A DNA stretch of 64,000 bases from Dyadobacter luteus (GTDB lineage Bacteria > Bacteroidota > Bacteroidia > Cytophagales > Spirosomataceae): positions 62,001-126,000 of the forward strand of contig NZ_QNUL01000010.1 in NCBI RefSeq assembly GCF_003383615.1, read 5' to 3'. The notes beneath the pieces are model-generated. The model was not told the DNA's origin and did not search any database. It worked only from the letters and a program-made list of their open reading frames with translations. Position 1 is the stretch's first letter. Every line of letters begins with the position of its first letter. The translations under genes and the position numbers were made by a program. This document shows positions 1 to 9,045 of this stretch, piece by piece.

Positions 1-88
1 CCTATTTACGCCAGAAACTTAGAGTAGATGCATAAAAATCATCTCTCTTATCTGGCATTCTTTTACCGATTCTAACAACAAATTGACT
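1..88. other. Left-edge leader with no gene
   Basis: This is the short stretch before the first gene. I see no complete gene or clear TAnnTTTG promoter element in it. It probably holds the 5' leader of the epimerase gene that follows. Confidence 0.4.
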
Positions 89-1054
89 ATGATAATCGTA
101 ACAGGTGCAGCCGGATTCATTGGCAGCGGACTGATCAGCCAACTGAATACGGAAGGCTTTAAAAGCATCATTGCCGTTGACGACTTCTCGAAAATCGAAA
201 AAGCCGCGAATCTGGAAGGAAAAACCATTAAAGAAAAAGTAGAGCGCAGCGAACTGTTCTCCTGGATAGATCAGAATTACCGCGATGTTGAATTCATTTT
301 CCACATCGGTGCGAGAACAAATACAACTGAGTTTGACAAACAGATTTTTGACGAACTAAATGTTAACTATTCGAAAGAAATCTGGAACAGATGTGTAGAA
401 TACCAGATCCCACTTGTTTATGCATCGTCTGCGGCTACTTATGGTTTGGGAGAATTGGGTTACGACGATAACGAAGCAACCATTTCGCAGCTAAAGCCGC
501 TGAACCCTTACGGTGATTCCAAAAATGAATTTGATATCTGGGCTTTGGCTCAGGAAAAGAAGCCTTTGTTCTGGGCAGGTCTGAAATTCTTTAACGTATA
601 CGGACCCAACGAATACCACAAAGCGCGTATGGCATCTGTAATCATGCATGCCTACAACCAGATTAAGGCAACGGATAAAATGAAACTTTTCAGATCTCAC
701 AATCCTGACTACCGTGATGGCGAACAGATGCGCGATTTCATTTATGTGAAAGACCTGATCGATGTATGTATTTTCCTGATGCATCACAGAAAGAATTCGG
801 GTATTTACAATCTCGGCAGCGGACAGGCACGTACTTTCAAGGACCTGGTAGAGAATACTTTCAAGGCAATGGACAAAACGCCTGATATCTCCTTTATTGA
901 TACACCGATAGACATTCGTGATAAATATCAGTACTTCACCGAAGCCAATATGAACAAGCTTCGTTCGATCGGCTACAACAAACCTTTTCACACTCTGGAA
1001 GAAGGTGTTGCAGATTATGTGAAGAATTATCTTTCGTCAGGAGCTTATTTATAA
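89..1054 (+). CDS. hldD: ADP-L-glycero-D-manno-heptose 6-epimerase
   Basis: This enzyme (also called RfaD) inverts C6 of ADP-D-glycero-D-manno-heptose to supply L,D-heptose for the lipopolysaccharide core; it is cytosolic and NADP-dependent. The protein is about 321 residues, normal for the family. The N-terminus carries the Rossmann motif GAAGFIGS (residues 6-13), and the extended-SDR catalytic pair is Y141xxxK145 in NPYGDSKNEFD. FFNVYGPNEYHK and the MRDFIYVKDL segment are typical of the heptose epimerase subgroup. I chose the ATG at 89 because it puts the nucleotide-binding strand directly at the N-terminus; a TTG two codons upstream is the only nearby alternative. A strong terminator follows, so it is probably the last gene of its unit. 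Confident family call. Confidence 0.93.
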   Translation: MIIVTGAAGFIGSGLISQLNTEGFKSIIAVDDFSKIEKAANLEGKTIKEKVERSELFSWIDQNYRDVEFIFHIGARTNTTEFDKQIFDELNVNYSKEIWNRCVEYQIPLVYASSAATYGLGELGYDDNEATISQLKPLNPYGDSKNEFDIWALAQEKKPLFWAGLKFFNVYGPNEYHKARMASVIMHAYNQIKATDKMKLFRSHNPDYRDGEQMRDFIYVKDLIDVCIFLMHHRKNSGIYNLGSGQARTFKDLVENTFKAMDKTPDISFIDTPIDIRDKYQYFTEANMNKLRSIGYNKPFHTLEEGVADYVKNYLSSGAYL

Positions 1055-1074
1055 CAATCCTAAGCTACCTAATA

Positions 1075-1117
1075 CCCACAAACTTATGATTTCCGTCATA
1101 AATTTGTGGGCTTTTTT
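1075..1117 (+). terminator. Rho-independent terminator after hldD
   Basis: A 15-base left arm (1075-1089, CCCACAAACTTATGA) pairs with 1096-1110 (TCATAAATTTGTGGG) around a short loop, with one internal mismatch. It is followed by a six-T run at 1112-1117, correctly placed to end hldD transcription. Confidence 0.85.
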
Positions 1118-1201
1118 ATGTATTTTTGGCCCTCTCAATAAACTCAATCCCGATTCTGTGTGTTACATAGGTTGAGGATATAGCGTGATAATAATACTAC
1201 T

Positions 1202-2653
1202 ATGAGCAAAGAAGATGAATTGTTGGAAGAAATCACCAGTTCAGAATACAAATATGGCTTTGTAACTGATATTGAAGCTGATGAAGCCCCTCCGGGACTT
1301 GATGAAAGCATCGTGCGGTTTATATCTGCCAAAAAGAATGAGCCTGAGTGGATGCTGGAGTGGAGGTTGAAAGCTTTTCGTATGTGGGAAAAAATGACAG
1401 AGCCAAAATGGCCTAATGTCACGTATCCTAAAATTGATTTTCAAGCGATCAAATACTATTCAGCACCGAAAAAGAAAAAGCAGGTGGATAGTCTGGATGA
1501 TATTGATCCTGAACTTCGCGATACTTTCGAGAGATTGGGAATATCTTTGAACGAGCAAAAAAGGCTGTCAGGTGTACCTGTTGCTGTGGATGCTGTGATG
1601 GACTCTGAGTCTGTTTTTACGACTTTCAAGAGCACATTGATGGAGAAAGGAATTATTTTTTGCTCAATCAGTGAAGCCATCAGGGAACATCCGGACCTTG
1701 TTAAAAAATACCTGGGGTCTGTTGTACCTCCGAAAGACAATTACTATGCAGCATTAAACTCTGCAGTTTTCTCTGACGGATCTTTCGTATATATTCCAAA
1801 GGGCGTTCGTTGTCCGATGGAGCTTTCTACTTACTTCCGTATTAACGCAGCAGGTACAGGGCAATTCGAGCGTACACTGATTATTGGTGATGCTGATAGT
1901 CATGTGAGTTACCTTGAAGGATGTACTGCACCAATGCGTGATGAAAACCAGCTTCATGCTGCCGTAGTTGAAATATTTGCGCATGAAAATGCCAATATCA
2001 AGTATTCGACGGTGCAGAACTGGTATCCTGGCGACAAGGAAGGAAAAGGTGGTATCTACAACTTTGTAACCAAAAGAGGTATTTGCGACGGAGCTGGCTC
2101 CAAAATCTCCTGGACTCAGGTAGAAACAGGATCTGCTGTAACATGGAAATACCCATCTGTAATATTGAAAGGCGACAATTCTATCGGAGAATTCTATTCG
2201 GTAGCCGTCACCAACAATATGCAACAAGCCGATACCGGAACGAAGATGATCCACATCGGTAAGAATACCAAAAGCCGTATTGTATCAAAAGGTATATCTG
2301 CAGGTAAAAGCCATAACTCTTACCGTGGATTGGTTCAGGTTTTCAAAAGAGCTGAAAAAGCGAGAAACTTTTCACAATGCGATTCCCTGCTTTTGGGTGA
2401 CAGATGCGGCGCGCATACCTTCCCTTATATTGAAGTGAACAACCCTTCGGCCATGGTCGAGCACGAGGCTACGACTTCAAAAATCGGAGAAGATATACTT
2501 TTCTATTGCAACCAGCGCGGTATTCCAACTGAACAAGCAGTAGCGCTGATCGTAAACGGTTACGCTAAGGAAGTACTTAACCAACTTCCTATGGAATTTG
2601 CTGTGGAAGCTCAAAAACTACTGGAAATCAGTCTTGAAGGCAGCGTAGGCTAA
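1202..2653 (+). CDS. sufB: Fe-S cluster assembly scaffold SufB
   Basis: SufB is the scaffold subunit of the SufBC2D complex, on which iron-sulfur clusters are built before transfer to apoproteins in the cytoplasm. The protein is 483 residues, the usual length, and is clearly SufB rather than SufD: it has the long N-terminal segment ending in [15 protein letters not shown], then [18 protein letters not shown], the beta-helix core with YLEGCTAPM and [11 protein letters not shown], and the conserved C-terminal [20 protein letters not shown] and [13 protein letters not shown]. In most genomes sufC, sufD and sufS follow immediately. Here a perfect palindromic terminator comes 31 bases after the stop and an unrelated antiporter gene follows, so the partners must be elsewhere. 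Confident identification. Confidence 0.96.
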   Translation: MSKEDELLEEITSSEYKYGFVTDIEADEAPPGLDESIVRFISAKKNEPEWMLEWRLKAFRMWEKMTEPKWPNVTYPKIDFQAIKYYSAPKKKKQVDSLDDIDPELRDTFERLGISLNEQKRLSGVPVAVDAVMDSESVFTTFKSTLMEKGIIFCSISEAIREHPDLVKKYLGSVVPPKDNYYAALNSAVFSDGSFVYIPKGVRCPMELSTYFRINAAGTGQFERTLIIGDADSHVSYLEGCTAPMRDENQLHAAVVEIFAHENANIKYSTVQNWYPGDKEGKGGIYNFVTKRGICDGAGSKISWTQVETGSAVTWKYPSVILKGDNSIGEFYSVAVTNNMQQADTGTKMIHIGKNTKSRIVSKGISAGKSHNSYRGLVQVFKRAEKARNFSQCDSLLLGDRCGAHTFPYIEVNNPSAMVEHEATTSKIGEDILFYCNQRGIPTEQAVALIVNGYAKEVLNQLPMEFAVEAQKLLEISLEGSVG

Positions 2654-2684
2654 GCTATAAAGTATAATTTTTTTAAGTTATTAA

Positions 2685-2720
2685 TACAAAAAACCTTTGA
2701 ATATTCAAAGGTTTTTTGTA
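2685..2720 (+). terminator. Perfect 36-bp palindromic terminator after sufB
   Basis: Positions 2685-2720 equal their own reverse complement, with centre TTGAATATTCAA and arms AAAAAACC/GGTTTTTT. The right arm carries the T run, so it should terminate on the plus strand and could work in either direction. It separates sufB from the antiporter gene. Confidence 0.85.
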
Positions 2721-2786
2721 TTTTATTTATACCCAATTTTAACAAAAGCACCACAGTCTACAGTAGAAATTTTCGTCTATTTTTTG

Positions 2787-2794
2787 TATTTTTG
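2787..2794 (+). promoter_or_regulatory. Candidate Bacteroidota -7 element (TATTTTTG)
   Basis: TATTTTTG matches the Bacteroidota -7 consensus TAnnTTTG and lies about 97 bases before the antiporter start, downstream of the sufB terminator. I see no matching TTTG -33 element at the proper distance, so this is tentative. Confidence 0.4.
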
Positions 2795-2890
2795 GTCACA
2801 TACGATTTGTTAATACCACCAATCTGAGGATACAGCTTTGCATTTTATAAGCAGTACCCTGTGGAAATCATTTACCTGAGTACAAACTAA

Positions 2891-5161
2891 ATGGGCCATC
2901 TACCTAAACTAATAGAAGACTTAGCACTGATACTGATTGTAGCAGCAATCACAACTTTGCTTTTCAGAAGAATAAAGCAGCCACTGGTGCTGGGATATAT
3001 CATTGCCGGCTTACTCGTGGGACCTCACCTTTCTCTCACTCCCACTGTTGTTGATACGACCAACGTAAAAATCCTGGCTGACATCGGGGTTATCTTCCTG
3101 CTGTTTAGCCTTGGTCTCGAATTCAGCTTTAAGAAGCTGATGCGCGTAGGAGGCGCTGCTTCCGTCACTGCCTTTGTAGAAATCCTCTTTATCACCATTA
3201 CCGGTTATTTCCTGGGTAAACTCATGGGCTGGTCCACCATGGATAGCATGTTCTTGGGCGGGATGCTGGCCAGTTCTTCTACAACCATCATCATAAAAGC
3301 CTTCGATGAACTGGGCGTTAAAACCAAGTTATTTGCCAGGATTGTTTTCGGAGTGCTTGTTGTAGAAGATATTGTGGTAATCCTATTGATGGTTTTACTT
3401 TCAACGGTCGCCATCACGCAACAATTTGAAGGCAGCGAGATGTTGTTCACTGTCGCTAAACTTTTATTCTTCCTGGTACTCTGGTTTATTGCCGGTATAT
3501 TCCTTCTTCCATCTTTATTGAGACTGGTAAAACCATTATTAGATGAAGAAACTTTGCTGGTTCTGGCTATTGGTCTTTGTCTTGGAATGGTGGTGTTGGC
3601 TACCCAGGTAGGATTTTCGGCAGAACTTGGCGCTTTTATCATGGGCTCCATTTTAGCTGAAACCACAACCGCCGAAAAAGTAGAACATCTGCTTACACCA
3701 GTTAAAAACCTCTTCGGTGCAATTTTCTTCGTATCGGTTGGTATGTTGATAGATCCTGAAATGATCATAGAATACCGCTGGCCTGTTATTTTGGTTACCT
3801 CATGGACGTTAATTGGTAAGTTAGGCAGTACTACGATTGGCGCGCTCATATCCGGACAACCTCTCAAACAGGCCGTGCAGGTTGGGATGAGTATGGCTCA
3901 GATCGGCGAATTTGCTTTTATCGTGGCAGCATTAGGTTTGTCACTGGGTGTAACCAGCGACTTTATTTTCCCTGTTGCCGTCGGAGCCTCTGCTATAACC
4001 ACCTTTACTACACCGTATCTGATTAAGTTTTCAGAACCATTTTACAATTTCATATCCGGTAAGCTTCCTCCTAAGTGGATCAGAGCGCTGAACAATTATT
4101 CCTCCAGCACCCAAAATATCCAGGCTGAAGGTGACTGGCAGAAAGTTTTCAAAGCTTACGTCAATATTGCCGTCACCAATGGAATTGTGCTGTTGGCATT
4201 TATTCTTCTGTCGCTGAAATTCCTGTTGCCCTTCCTTGATGAAACCATTGAAAATGATATTACCCGGAGCATCATTGCACTCGTGATTTCTTTTGGAGTT
4301 TCTGCGCCATTCTTGCTAGCCTTAATGACGAAACGGCCAAACAATATGGGTTATAAAGAGCTATGGCTTGATAAAAAATACAGTCGTGGACCGTTGCTTG
4401 TGCTGGAAATTATCCGCAACATCATAGGCTTGCTCATTATCGGTTTCTGGATAGATAGGCTGTTCTCCACGACTATCGCCATTCTCATGGCTGTGCCTGC
4501 TACGCTCTTTGTTTTGTTTATGTTCTCCAAGCGCATCCAGAAATTCTATCAGCGTATTGAGGGAAGATTTCTCAGCAATCTCAATGCACGGGAGTTGGCC
4601 GCCGAACAAAAAAATGCCTCATCAGAAAATTTACTGAGAAGGCATTTCAGCCCTCAATCAGATCTGTCGCCATGGGATGCTCACATGATAGATCTGGAAA
4701 TTAATCCACTGGCCAGGTATGTTGGAAAAACGTTGGAAGAGCTGGGATGGCGTGAAAAATTCGGAGTGAATATTGCCTACATCAAAAGAGGTGATAAGTT
4801 GATTTATGCACCTGGAAGAGACAACAGACTTCTTCCATTTGATAATATCGGTATCATTGCTACCGACGAACAGATGCAGGCTTTCAAGCCGGTATTTGAC
4901 ACAAGCGAAGAGGTTCATACAAAGGAACAGGATGTAGAAGACATTATCGTCCAAAAATTTGTGGTAGACGAGCACAACAAGCTGAAAGGTCTTACCATAC
5001 GTGACTCCGGGATTCGTGAACGGACCAACGGACTTATTATTGGTATACAAAGAAATAAAAGCCGGATACTGAATCCGAACTCCAACACTACCTTTGAATG
5101 GGGTGATATCGTATGGATTGTGGGAGAAAGAAAGAAAATTCAGAAGCTCAACGAAGCATAA
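2891..5161 (+). CDS. CPA2-family cation:proton antiporter (KefB-like) with RCK-C domains
   Basis: This is an inner-membrane monovalent cation:proton antiporter (K+/H+ or Na+/H+) of the CPA2 group, 756 residues. About 12 hydrophobic segments fill residues 1-390 and include the conserved GYIIAGLLVGP, FLLFSLGLEFS and FGVLVVEDIVVIL stretches of KefB/KefC/NapA proteins. Four more hydrophobic segments lie around 420-560. The soluble C-terminus (about 600-756) looks like two TrkA-C (RCK-C) ligand-sensing units, for example LEINPLARYVGKTLEELGW and FEWGDIVWIVGERKKI. I see no NAD-binding TrkA-N domain, unlike classical KefB/C. It is transcribed alone and converges on the next gene with only 11 bases between stops. 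Ion specificity cannot be read from the sequence. Confidence 0.88.
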   Translation: MGHLPKLIEDLALILIVAAITTLLFRRIKQPLVLGYIIAGLLVGPHLSLTPTVVDTTNVKILADIGVIFLLFSLGLEFSFKKLMRVGGAASVTAFVEILFITITGYFLGKLMGWSTMDSMFLGGMLASSSTTIIIKAFDELGVKTKLFARIVFGVLVVEDIVVILLMVLLSTVAITQQFEGSEMLFTVAKLLFFLVLWFIAGIFLLPSLLRLVKPLLDEETLLVLAIGLCLGMVVLATQVGFSAELGAFIMGSILAETTTAEKVEHLLTPVKNLFGAIFFVSVGMLIDPEMIIEYRWPVILVTSWTLIGKLGSTTIGALISGQPLKQAVQVGMSMAQIGEFAFIVAALGLSLGVTSDFIFPVAVGASAITTFTTPYLIKFSEPFYNFISGKLPPKWIRALNNYSSSTQNIQAEGDWQKVFKAYVNIAVTNGIVLLAFILLSLKFLLPFLDETIENDITRSIIALVISFGVSAPFLLALMTKRPNNMGYKELWLDKKYSRGPLLVLEIIRNIIGLLIIGFWIDRLFSTTIAILMAVPATLFVLFMFSKRIQKFYQRIEGRFLSNLNARELAAEQKNASSENLLRRHFSPQSDLSPWDAHMIDLEINPLARYVGKTLEELGWREKFGVNIAYIKRGDKLIYAPGRDNRLLPFDNIGIIATDEQMQAFKPVFDTSEEVHTKEQDVEDIIVQKFVVDEHNKLKGLTIRDSGIRERTNGLIIGIQRNKSRILNPNSNTTFEWGDIVWIVGERKKIQKLNEA

Positions 5162-5172
5162 TAACGTACAGC

Positions 5173-6081
5173 TTACATCTGGCGGAGCTCAGGCAATAAT
5201 CCCTGAAGCCCGCCGGTATGTACAGCAACTACAATCTGCCCAGGCTTGAAGAAACCTTTCTGCATCAGATCGAACAAACCAAACATCATTTTCGCGGTAT
5301 AAACCTGCTCCAGTTGTATTGCATGACGATTATGAAAGCCCCTTATAAAAGTGAGTAACTCAGGTTTCCATTTACCATATCCGCCAAAGTGGTAGTCCGT
5401 TTGTAAATTCAGTTTGCCCGTCTCCTGTCGATTTTCAAGCAACATTTGAATATCTCTCTCCAAAAAATCACCACCTTTAAGCGCAGAAAAAGCAATTACA
5501 TTACTTCCCACACTCAGAATTCCTGCTGCCGTACCGCCCGTTCCAACTGCCGTTGCAAAGTAATCCGGCCGTATGCCGGATTGAGCATGTACCTCCTCCA
5601 CCATCTCTCCCACTCCACGTAGTGCCAAAGCGCTACTTCCACCCTCGGGGATGAAATAAGGATTACCGAAGCTATGAAGTAGCTCATGAATGTATATCGG
5701 GTCGTGACGCCTTTTATATTCTTCACGCGAAATAAAAACCAATTTCATACCCTGACTCTGACAGAATACCAAAGTCGGGCTTAATTTTTCATTTGCAACC
5801 TCACCTCTTACTATACCAATTGTGTGTAAGTTTAACGCTTTTCCAGCCGCTGCAGTGGCATAAAGATGGTTGGAATAAGCCCCTCCGAATGTGAGCAATG
5901 TATCCTTGCCCTGCCTCAATGCATCATCCAGATTATATTTCAGCTTACGCCATTTATTTCCTGAAACTTCTGGATGAATGAGATCATCTCTCTTTATATA
6001 AAGCTGAATTCCGGCCTTACTGATGATGTCGTCGGTTAACAACTGTAAAGGTGTTGGCAAAGAAGGAACCAGTTTATCCAC
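5173..6081 (-). CDS. PLP-dependent ACC deaminase / D-cysteine desulfhydrase family protein
   Basis: This is a fold-type II PLP enzyme of the group that contains 1-aminocyclopropane-1-carboxylate deaminase and D-cysteine desulfhydrase. It would release ammonia and a 2-oxoacid from a small amino acid in the cytoplasm. The protein is 302 residues. The PLP-lysine motif is SGNKWRKLKYNL (probable Schiff-base lysine K43), with FGGAYSNHLYATAAA for substrate carboxylate contact and VGTGGTAAG as the phosphate-binding loop. Substrate identity within the group cannot be settled by eye: ACC deaminase has diagnostic Glu and Tyr positions that need alignment. Its start faces the pseudouridine synthase start, so the two share a short divergent promoter region. 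Confidence 0.85.
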   Translation of the reverse strand: MDKLVPSLPTPLQLLTDDIISKAGIQLYIKRDDLIHPEVSGNKWRKLKYNLDDALRQGKDTLLTFGGAYSNHLYATAAAGKALNLHTIGIVRGEVANEKLSPTLVFCQSQGMKLVFISREEYKRRHDPIYIHELLHSFGNPYFIPEGGSSALALRGVGEMVEEVHAQSGIRPDYFATAVGTGGTAAGILSVGSNVIAFSALKGGDFLERDIQMLLENRQETGKLNLQTDYHFGGYGKWKPELLTFIRGFHNRHAIQLEQVYTAKMMFGLFDLMQKGFFKPGQIVVAVHTGGLQGLLPELRQM

Positions 6082-6090
6082 TTAATTTGG

Positions 6091-6098
6091 TAATTTTG
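6091..6098 (+). promoter_or_regulatory. Candidate -7 element (TAATTTTG) for rluD-like gene
   Basis: TAATTTTG is an exact TAnnTTTG match in the short divergent gap, about 59 bases upstream of the preferred ATG at 6157. The expected -33 TTTG is not at the ideal spacing. Confidence 0.45.
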
Positions 6099-6156
6099 TC
6101 ATTTGAATGTTGAAAAGCACAGCGTTCATTTTAGTCATTTGCCTCTTATCCATAGC

Positions 6157-7188
6157 ATGTCAGAAAACGACCTCGAAATAACTTCTGAAGAAGACGATCT
6201 GTTTGAACATTACCGCATAGTTGCCGATAAGGGACAAAGTCCTATGAGACTTGATAAATACCTTAGTCTGCATGTTGCAAATGCTTCCCGTACAAAAATA
6301 CAAAATGGAATTGATGCGGAAGCGGTGAAAGTAAACGGACAGGTAACCAAGGCAAGCTATAAAGTGAAGCCGTTGGATGTAGTCACACTTTCCCTGCCCG
6401 AACCTCCGAGAGATACCGAAATCATTCCGGAAAATATTCCACTGGATATTATCTATGAAGATGATGTGTTGCTGATTGTAAACAAGCCTACTGGTATGGT
6501 CGTACACCCGGCTTTTGGTAACTGGACCGGCACACTTATCAATGCACTTGTATACCATTTTCAAAATCTGCCTACGGGCCGCAACGGAGAAGGACGCCCG
6601 GGACTCGTACACCGTATTGATAAGGACACTTCGGGCTTACTGGTTATTGCCAAAACCGAATTTGCGATGACTTTCATCGCCAAACAGTTTTCAGACCACA
6701 CCATTGAACGGACTTACAATGCATTAATTTGGGGCGAACCAAAGGAAAGAAAAGGAACGATCACAGGTCATATAGGAAGAAGTGCCAGGGATCGCAGGGT
6801 GATGGATGTATATGAGGATGGCTCTCAGGGAAAACATGCTGTTACCCATTACGAGATCATTAAACCGATGCGTTATGTGTCCCTGATTAAATGTAATCTG
6901 GAAACGGGGCGTACGCATCAGATCCGGGCACATATGCAACACATCGCGCATCCGATTTTTAATGATACTGTTTATGGTGGTCAGAAAATCCTGAGAGGCG
7001 GCACCACTGGCAGTTATAAAGTGATGGTAGAGAATTGTTTCAGTTTATTGCCAGGCCAGGCTCTTCATGCCAAATCATTGGGATTTGTACATCCTACTAC
7101 AAAACAATGGATGCAATTCGATACTGATTTACCACCCAATTTTCAGTCACTCATGGAAAAATGGGACAAATATGTTCAAAATCAATAG
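6157..7188 (+). CDS. RluA-family 23S rRNA pseudouridine synthase (RluD-like)
   Basis: This enzyme isomerises uridine to pseudouridine in ribosomal RNA; the RluD type modifies helix 69 of 23S rRNA. The protein is 343 residues from the ATG at 6157. An S4 RNA-binding domain comes first (RLDKYLSLHVANASRTKIQ), followed by the catalytic domain with HRIDKDTSG, where D155 is the nucleophile, and the conserved ETGRTHQIRAHMQHI segment. The reading frame stays open back to a TTG at 6103, but those residues do not resemble the family, and the ATG fits just ahead of the acidic N-terminal leader. The GNAT gene follows in the same direction, so the two are probably cotranscribed. Assignment to RluD rather than RluC or RluB is probable, not proven. 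Confidence 0.92.
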   Translation: MSENDLEITSEEDDLFEHYRIVADKGQSPMRLDKYLSLHVANASRTKIQNGIDAEAVKVNGQVTKASYKVKPLDVVTLSLPEPPRDTEIIPENIPLDIIYEDDVLLIVNKPTGMVVHPAFGNWTGTLINALVYHFQNLPTGRNGEGRPGLVHRIDKDTSGLLVIAKTEFAMTFIAKQFSDHTIERTYNALIWGEPKERKGTITGHIGRSARDRRVMDVYEDGSQGKHAVTHYEIIKPMRYVSLIKCNLETGRTHQIRAHMQHIAHPIFNDTVYGGQKILRGGTTGSYKVMVENCFSLLPGQALHAKSLGFVHPTTKQWMQFDTDLPPNFQSLMEKWDKYVQNQ

Positions 7189-7233
7189 CTAAAATTGTAT
7201 CTTGTAACCTTTCCTAATCCAAGTATACAGCAT

Positions 7234-7677
7234 ATGAATGTTACCACCCGCCAGGGAACTATTGACGACATCCCAGCTATTTTTGATCTGATTAAAGAAC
7301 TTGCCATTTATGAAAGAGCTCTGGATCAGGTATCAAATAATGTAGACAAGCTGACCCGCGATTACAATGAAAAGCTGTTTGATTTCTTTGTAGCCGAATC
7401 TGATTCCAAAATTATCGGTTTGTCATTGTACTATTTCAGATATTCCACCTGGAAAGGGAAGCGCTTATATATGGAAGATATAATCGTTACCGAAGAGATG
7501 CGCGGCAATGGAATCGGTAAGATTCTTTTCGACGCCACTGTAGCGGCAGCAAAAGGTACAGGATGTACCGGAATGATGTGGCAGGTATTAGATTGGAATA
7601 CTTCTGCCGTAGGTTTCTACCGCAAATACGGAACCAGCTTCGATAACGAATGGATTAATTGCAATCTCGATTTTTAA
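7234..7677 (+). CDS. GNAT-family N-acetyltransferase (SSAT-like)
   Basis: This is a single-domain GCN5-related acetyltransferase of 147 residues that moves acetyl from acetyl-CoA to an amine. The order of motifs is typical: TRQGTIDDIPAIFDLIKELA at the N-terminus, LYMEDIIVTEEMRGNGIGKILF, which includes the pyrophosphate-binding R-G-N-G-I-G loop, and MWQVLDWNTSAVGFYRKYG. The YMEDI and WNTSA signatures are those of the diamine (spermidine/spermine) acetyltransferase subgroup, so a polyamine or related amine substrate is plausible. I chose the ATG at 7234; the frame is open to a TTG at 7195, but the extra residues are not family-like. A bidirectional terminator follows. Confidence 0.85.
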   Translation: MNVTTRQGTIDDIPAIFDLIKELAIYERALDQVSNNVDKLTRDYNEKLFDFFVAESDSKIIGLSLYYFRYSTWKGKRLYMEDIIVTEEMRGNGIGKILFDATVAAAKGTGCTGMMWQVLDWNTSAVGFYRKYGTSFDNEWINCNLDF

Positions 7678-7683
7678 ATTAAA

Positions 7684-7723
7684 ATCCCGTCAATACCAGA
7701 AACTTCTTTTGTATTGACGGGAT
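7684..7723. terminator. Bidirectional terminator between GNAT gene and trmD
   Basis: A perfect 13-bp stem (ATCCCGTCAATAC at 7684-7696 with GTATTGACGGGAT at 7711-7723) encloses a 14-base loop. T-rich sequence follows on the plus side, and the minus side reads TTTTAATTTAAAAA after the stem. It sits between convergent stops and can serve both genes. Confidence 0.85.
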
Positions 7724-7731
7724 ATATTTTC

Positions 7732-8406
7732 TTAGTCCAGTAAATCCGGACGCCGCTCCCTGGTTCTTTGAACAGCCTGCCTGTATCTCCATTCCTCAAT
7801 CTTCGCTTCGTGTCCCGACATTAAAATGTCCGGAACTGTATGTCCTTCAAAATCTGCCGGACGTGAGTATACAGGCGGAGCCAGTAAATTGTCCTGAAAA
7901 GAATCAGTTAAGGCTGAAGTTTCATCATTCAGAACTCCCGGCAACAATCTGATGATGGCATCAGATAACACTGCTGCCGCTAATTCCCCCCCAGAAAGCA
8001 CATAATCTCCAATGCTTATCTCTTTCGTGATAAACAGATCACGCACGCGTTGGTCCACGCCCTTGTAATGTCCGCAAAGCATGATGAGATTGCCTTTCAG
8101 AGAAAGCGAATTGACCATTTTTTGTTGCATCTGTTCACCATCAGGCGTGAGATAAATAACCTCGTCATATGTTCTTTCTGCTTGCAAAGCACGTATACAT
8201 CGTGCAATCGGCTCGATTTGCAACACCATACCTGCACCTCCACCAAAAGCGTAATCGTCGATGGTACGATGCTTGTTTACCGAATAGTCCCGGATATCAT
8301 GCAAAACAACTTCAACGTACCCGCCCTGCTGCGCACGTTTCAGGATTGAATGTGCAAAAAAACTTTCGAGCAATCCCGGAACGCAGCTTATTATATCAAT
8401 CCGCAT
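7732..8406 (-). CDS. trmD: tRNA (guanine37-N1)-methyltransferase TrmD
   Basis: TrmD methylates G37 of tRNAs with a G at position 36, using S-adenosylmethionine, and so prevents +1 frameshifting. The 224-residue protein shows the trefoil-knot SPOUT signatures: [20 protein letters not shown] at the N-terminus, [14 protein letters not shown], the knot region [17 protein letters not shown], and [14 protein letters not shown] chose the ATG at 8406 because it matches the universal N-terminus; the frame is open further upstream but would add residues that no TrmD has. It overlaps the end of rimM by 11 bases, indicating translational coupling in the classic rpsP-rimM-trmD operon. Confidence 0.96.
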   Translation of the reverse strand: MRIDIISCVPGLLESFFAHSILKRAQQGGYVEVVLHDIRDYSVNKHRTIDDYAFGGGAGMVLQIEPIARCIRALQAERTYDEVIYLTPDGEQMQQKMVNSLSLKGNLIMLCGHYKGVDQRVRDLFITKEISIGDYVLSGGELAAAVLSDAIIRLLPGVLNDETSALTDSFQDNLLAPPVYSRPADFEGHTVPDILMSGHEAKIEEWRYRQAVQRTRERRPDLLD

Positions 8407-8956
8407 CGTCGGGAGTATTTGCACCATCCGCATCCAGATATACATCCAGTAATCCCTCCGGCAAATTCACAATTAGTTTGCTATTTTCCTTATCAGCTTT
8501 CAATACAATATCTTCAGCTGTAGGTATCAATACTTCCACACCTTTATACTCCATAGCAATCAGATCCTGACCGTTCAGCGCATATACCTCTCTCACGATA
8601 CCCAATTCTCCCAGCTGCTCGTCAATCACGGTATACCCTTTGATTTCGTGATAGTAGAAACTTTCATTATCCAGTTCTTCCAGTTCATCCAGAGATAGGA
8701 AAAGCGAACTTCCCACCAGCGCCTGCGCCTTCTCTATCGTATCTACGTCTTCGAAAGTCACAATTGCATTACCCTGTTTCTGCAGATTAAAGTTGGCGAT
8801 GAAATAAGGCACCAGCTCTCCACGCTGCTCTACATATACAGAATCAAGTTCGTCGTAATCTCCAGGATCGTCCACATCCAGAAAAAAAACCACATTGCCG
8901 CTTGTTCCGTGCGTTCTGACAATGTAACCCAGCAAAAAACATTTATCCTGTGTCAC
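8396..8956 (-). CDS. rimM: Ribosome maturation factor RimM
   Basis: RimM binds S19 in the 30S head and aids 16S rRNA processing. The protein is 186 residues with the two expected parts: an N-terminal beta-barrel ([21 protein letters not shown]) and a C-terminal PRC-barrel ([19 protein letters not shown] and [22 protein letters not shown]). The start codon is GTG at 8956; no in-frame ATG occurs near the N-terminus, so GTG is well supported. It is the middle gene of the rpsP-rimM-trmD operon: a hairpin separates it from rpsP upstream, and it overlaps trmD downstream by 11 bases. The acidic C-terminal tail ([18 protein letters not shown]) lies in this overlap. Confidence 0.94.
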   Translation of the reverse strand: MTQDKCFLLGYIVRTHGTSGNVVFFLDVDDPGDYDELDSVYVEQRGELVPYFIANFNLQKQGNAIVTFEDVDTIEKAQALVGSSLFLSLDELEELDNESFYYHEIKGYTVIDEQLGELGIVREVYALNGQDLIAMEYKGVEVLIPTAEDIVLKADKENSKLIVNLPEGLLDVYLDADGANTPDDAD

Positions 8957-8986
8957 TTTATTTTATTTAAATGATCAAACACTATA

Positions 8987-9031
8987 AATGAATATGAGTC
9001 TGCGCGGAAAACCGACAGACTCATATTCATT
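8987..9031 (-). other. Long hairpin between rpsP and rimM
   Basis: A perfect 16-bp inverted repeat (AATGAATATGAGTCTG at 8987-9002 with CAGACTCATATTCATT at 9016-9031) encloses a 13-base loop inside the rpsP-rimM gap. In the operon direction no T run follows the stem, so it is unlikely to be a full terminator. A partial terminator, RNA-processing site or mRNA stabiliser that sets the high S16 to low RimM/TrmD ratio is more likely (inference). Confidence 0.7.
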
Positions 9032-9045
9032 AGAAAAAAGCTTTA

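Noticed and set aside
1121..1128. TATTTTTG as a sufB promoter
   Set aside because: It matches TAnnTTTG but lies immediately beside the hldD terminator T run with no -33 partner at proper spacing, so I left it out of the feature list.
3205..3867. Long minus-strand frame opposite the antiporter gene
   Set aside because: It is antisense to strongly recognisable antiporter motifs, with composition typical of shadow frames (Ser/Thr/Ile-rich).
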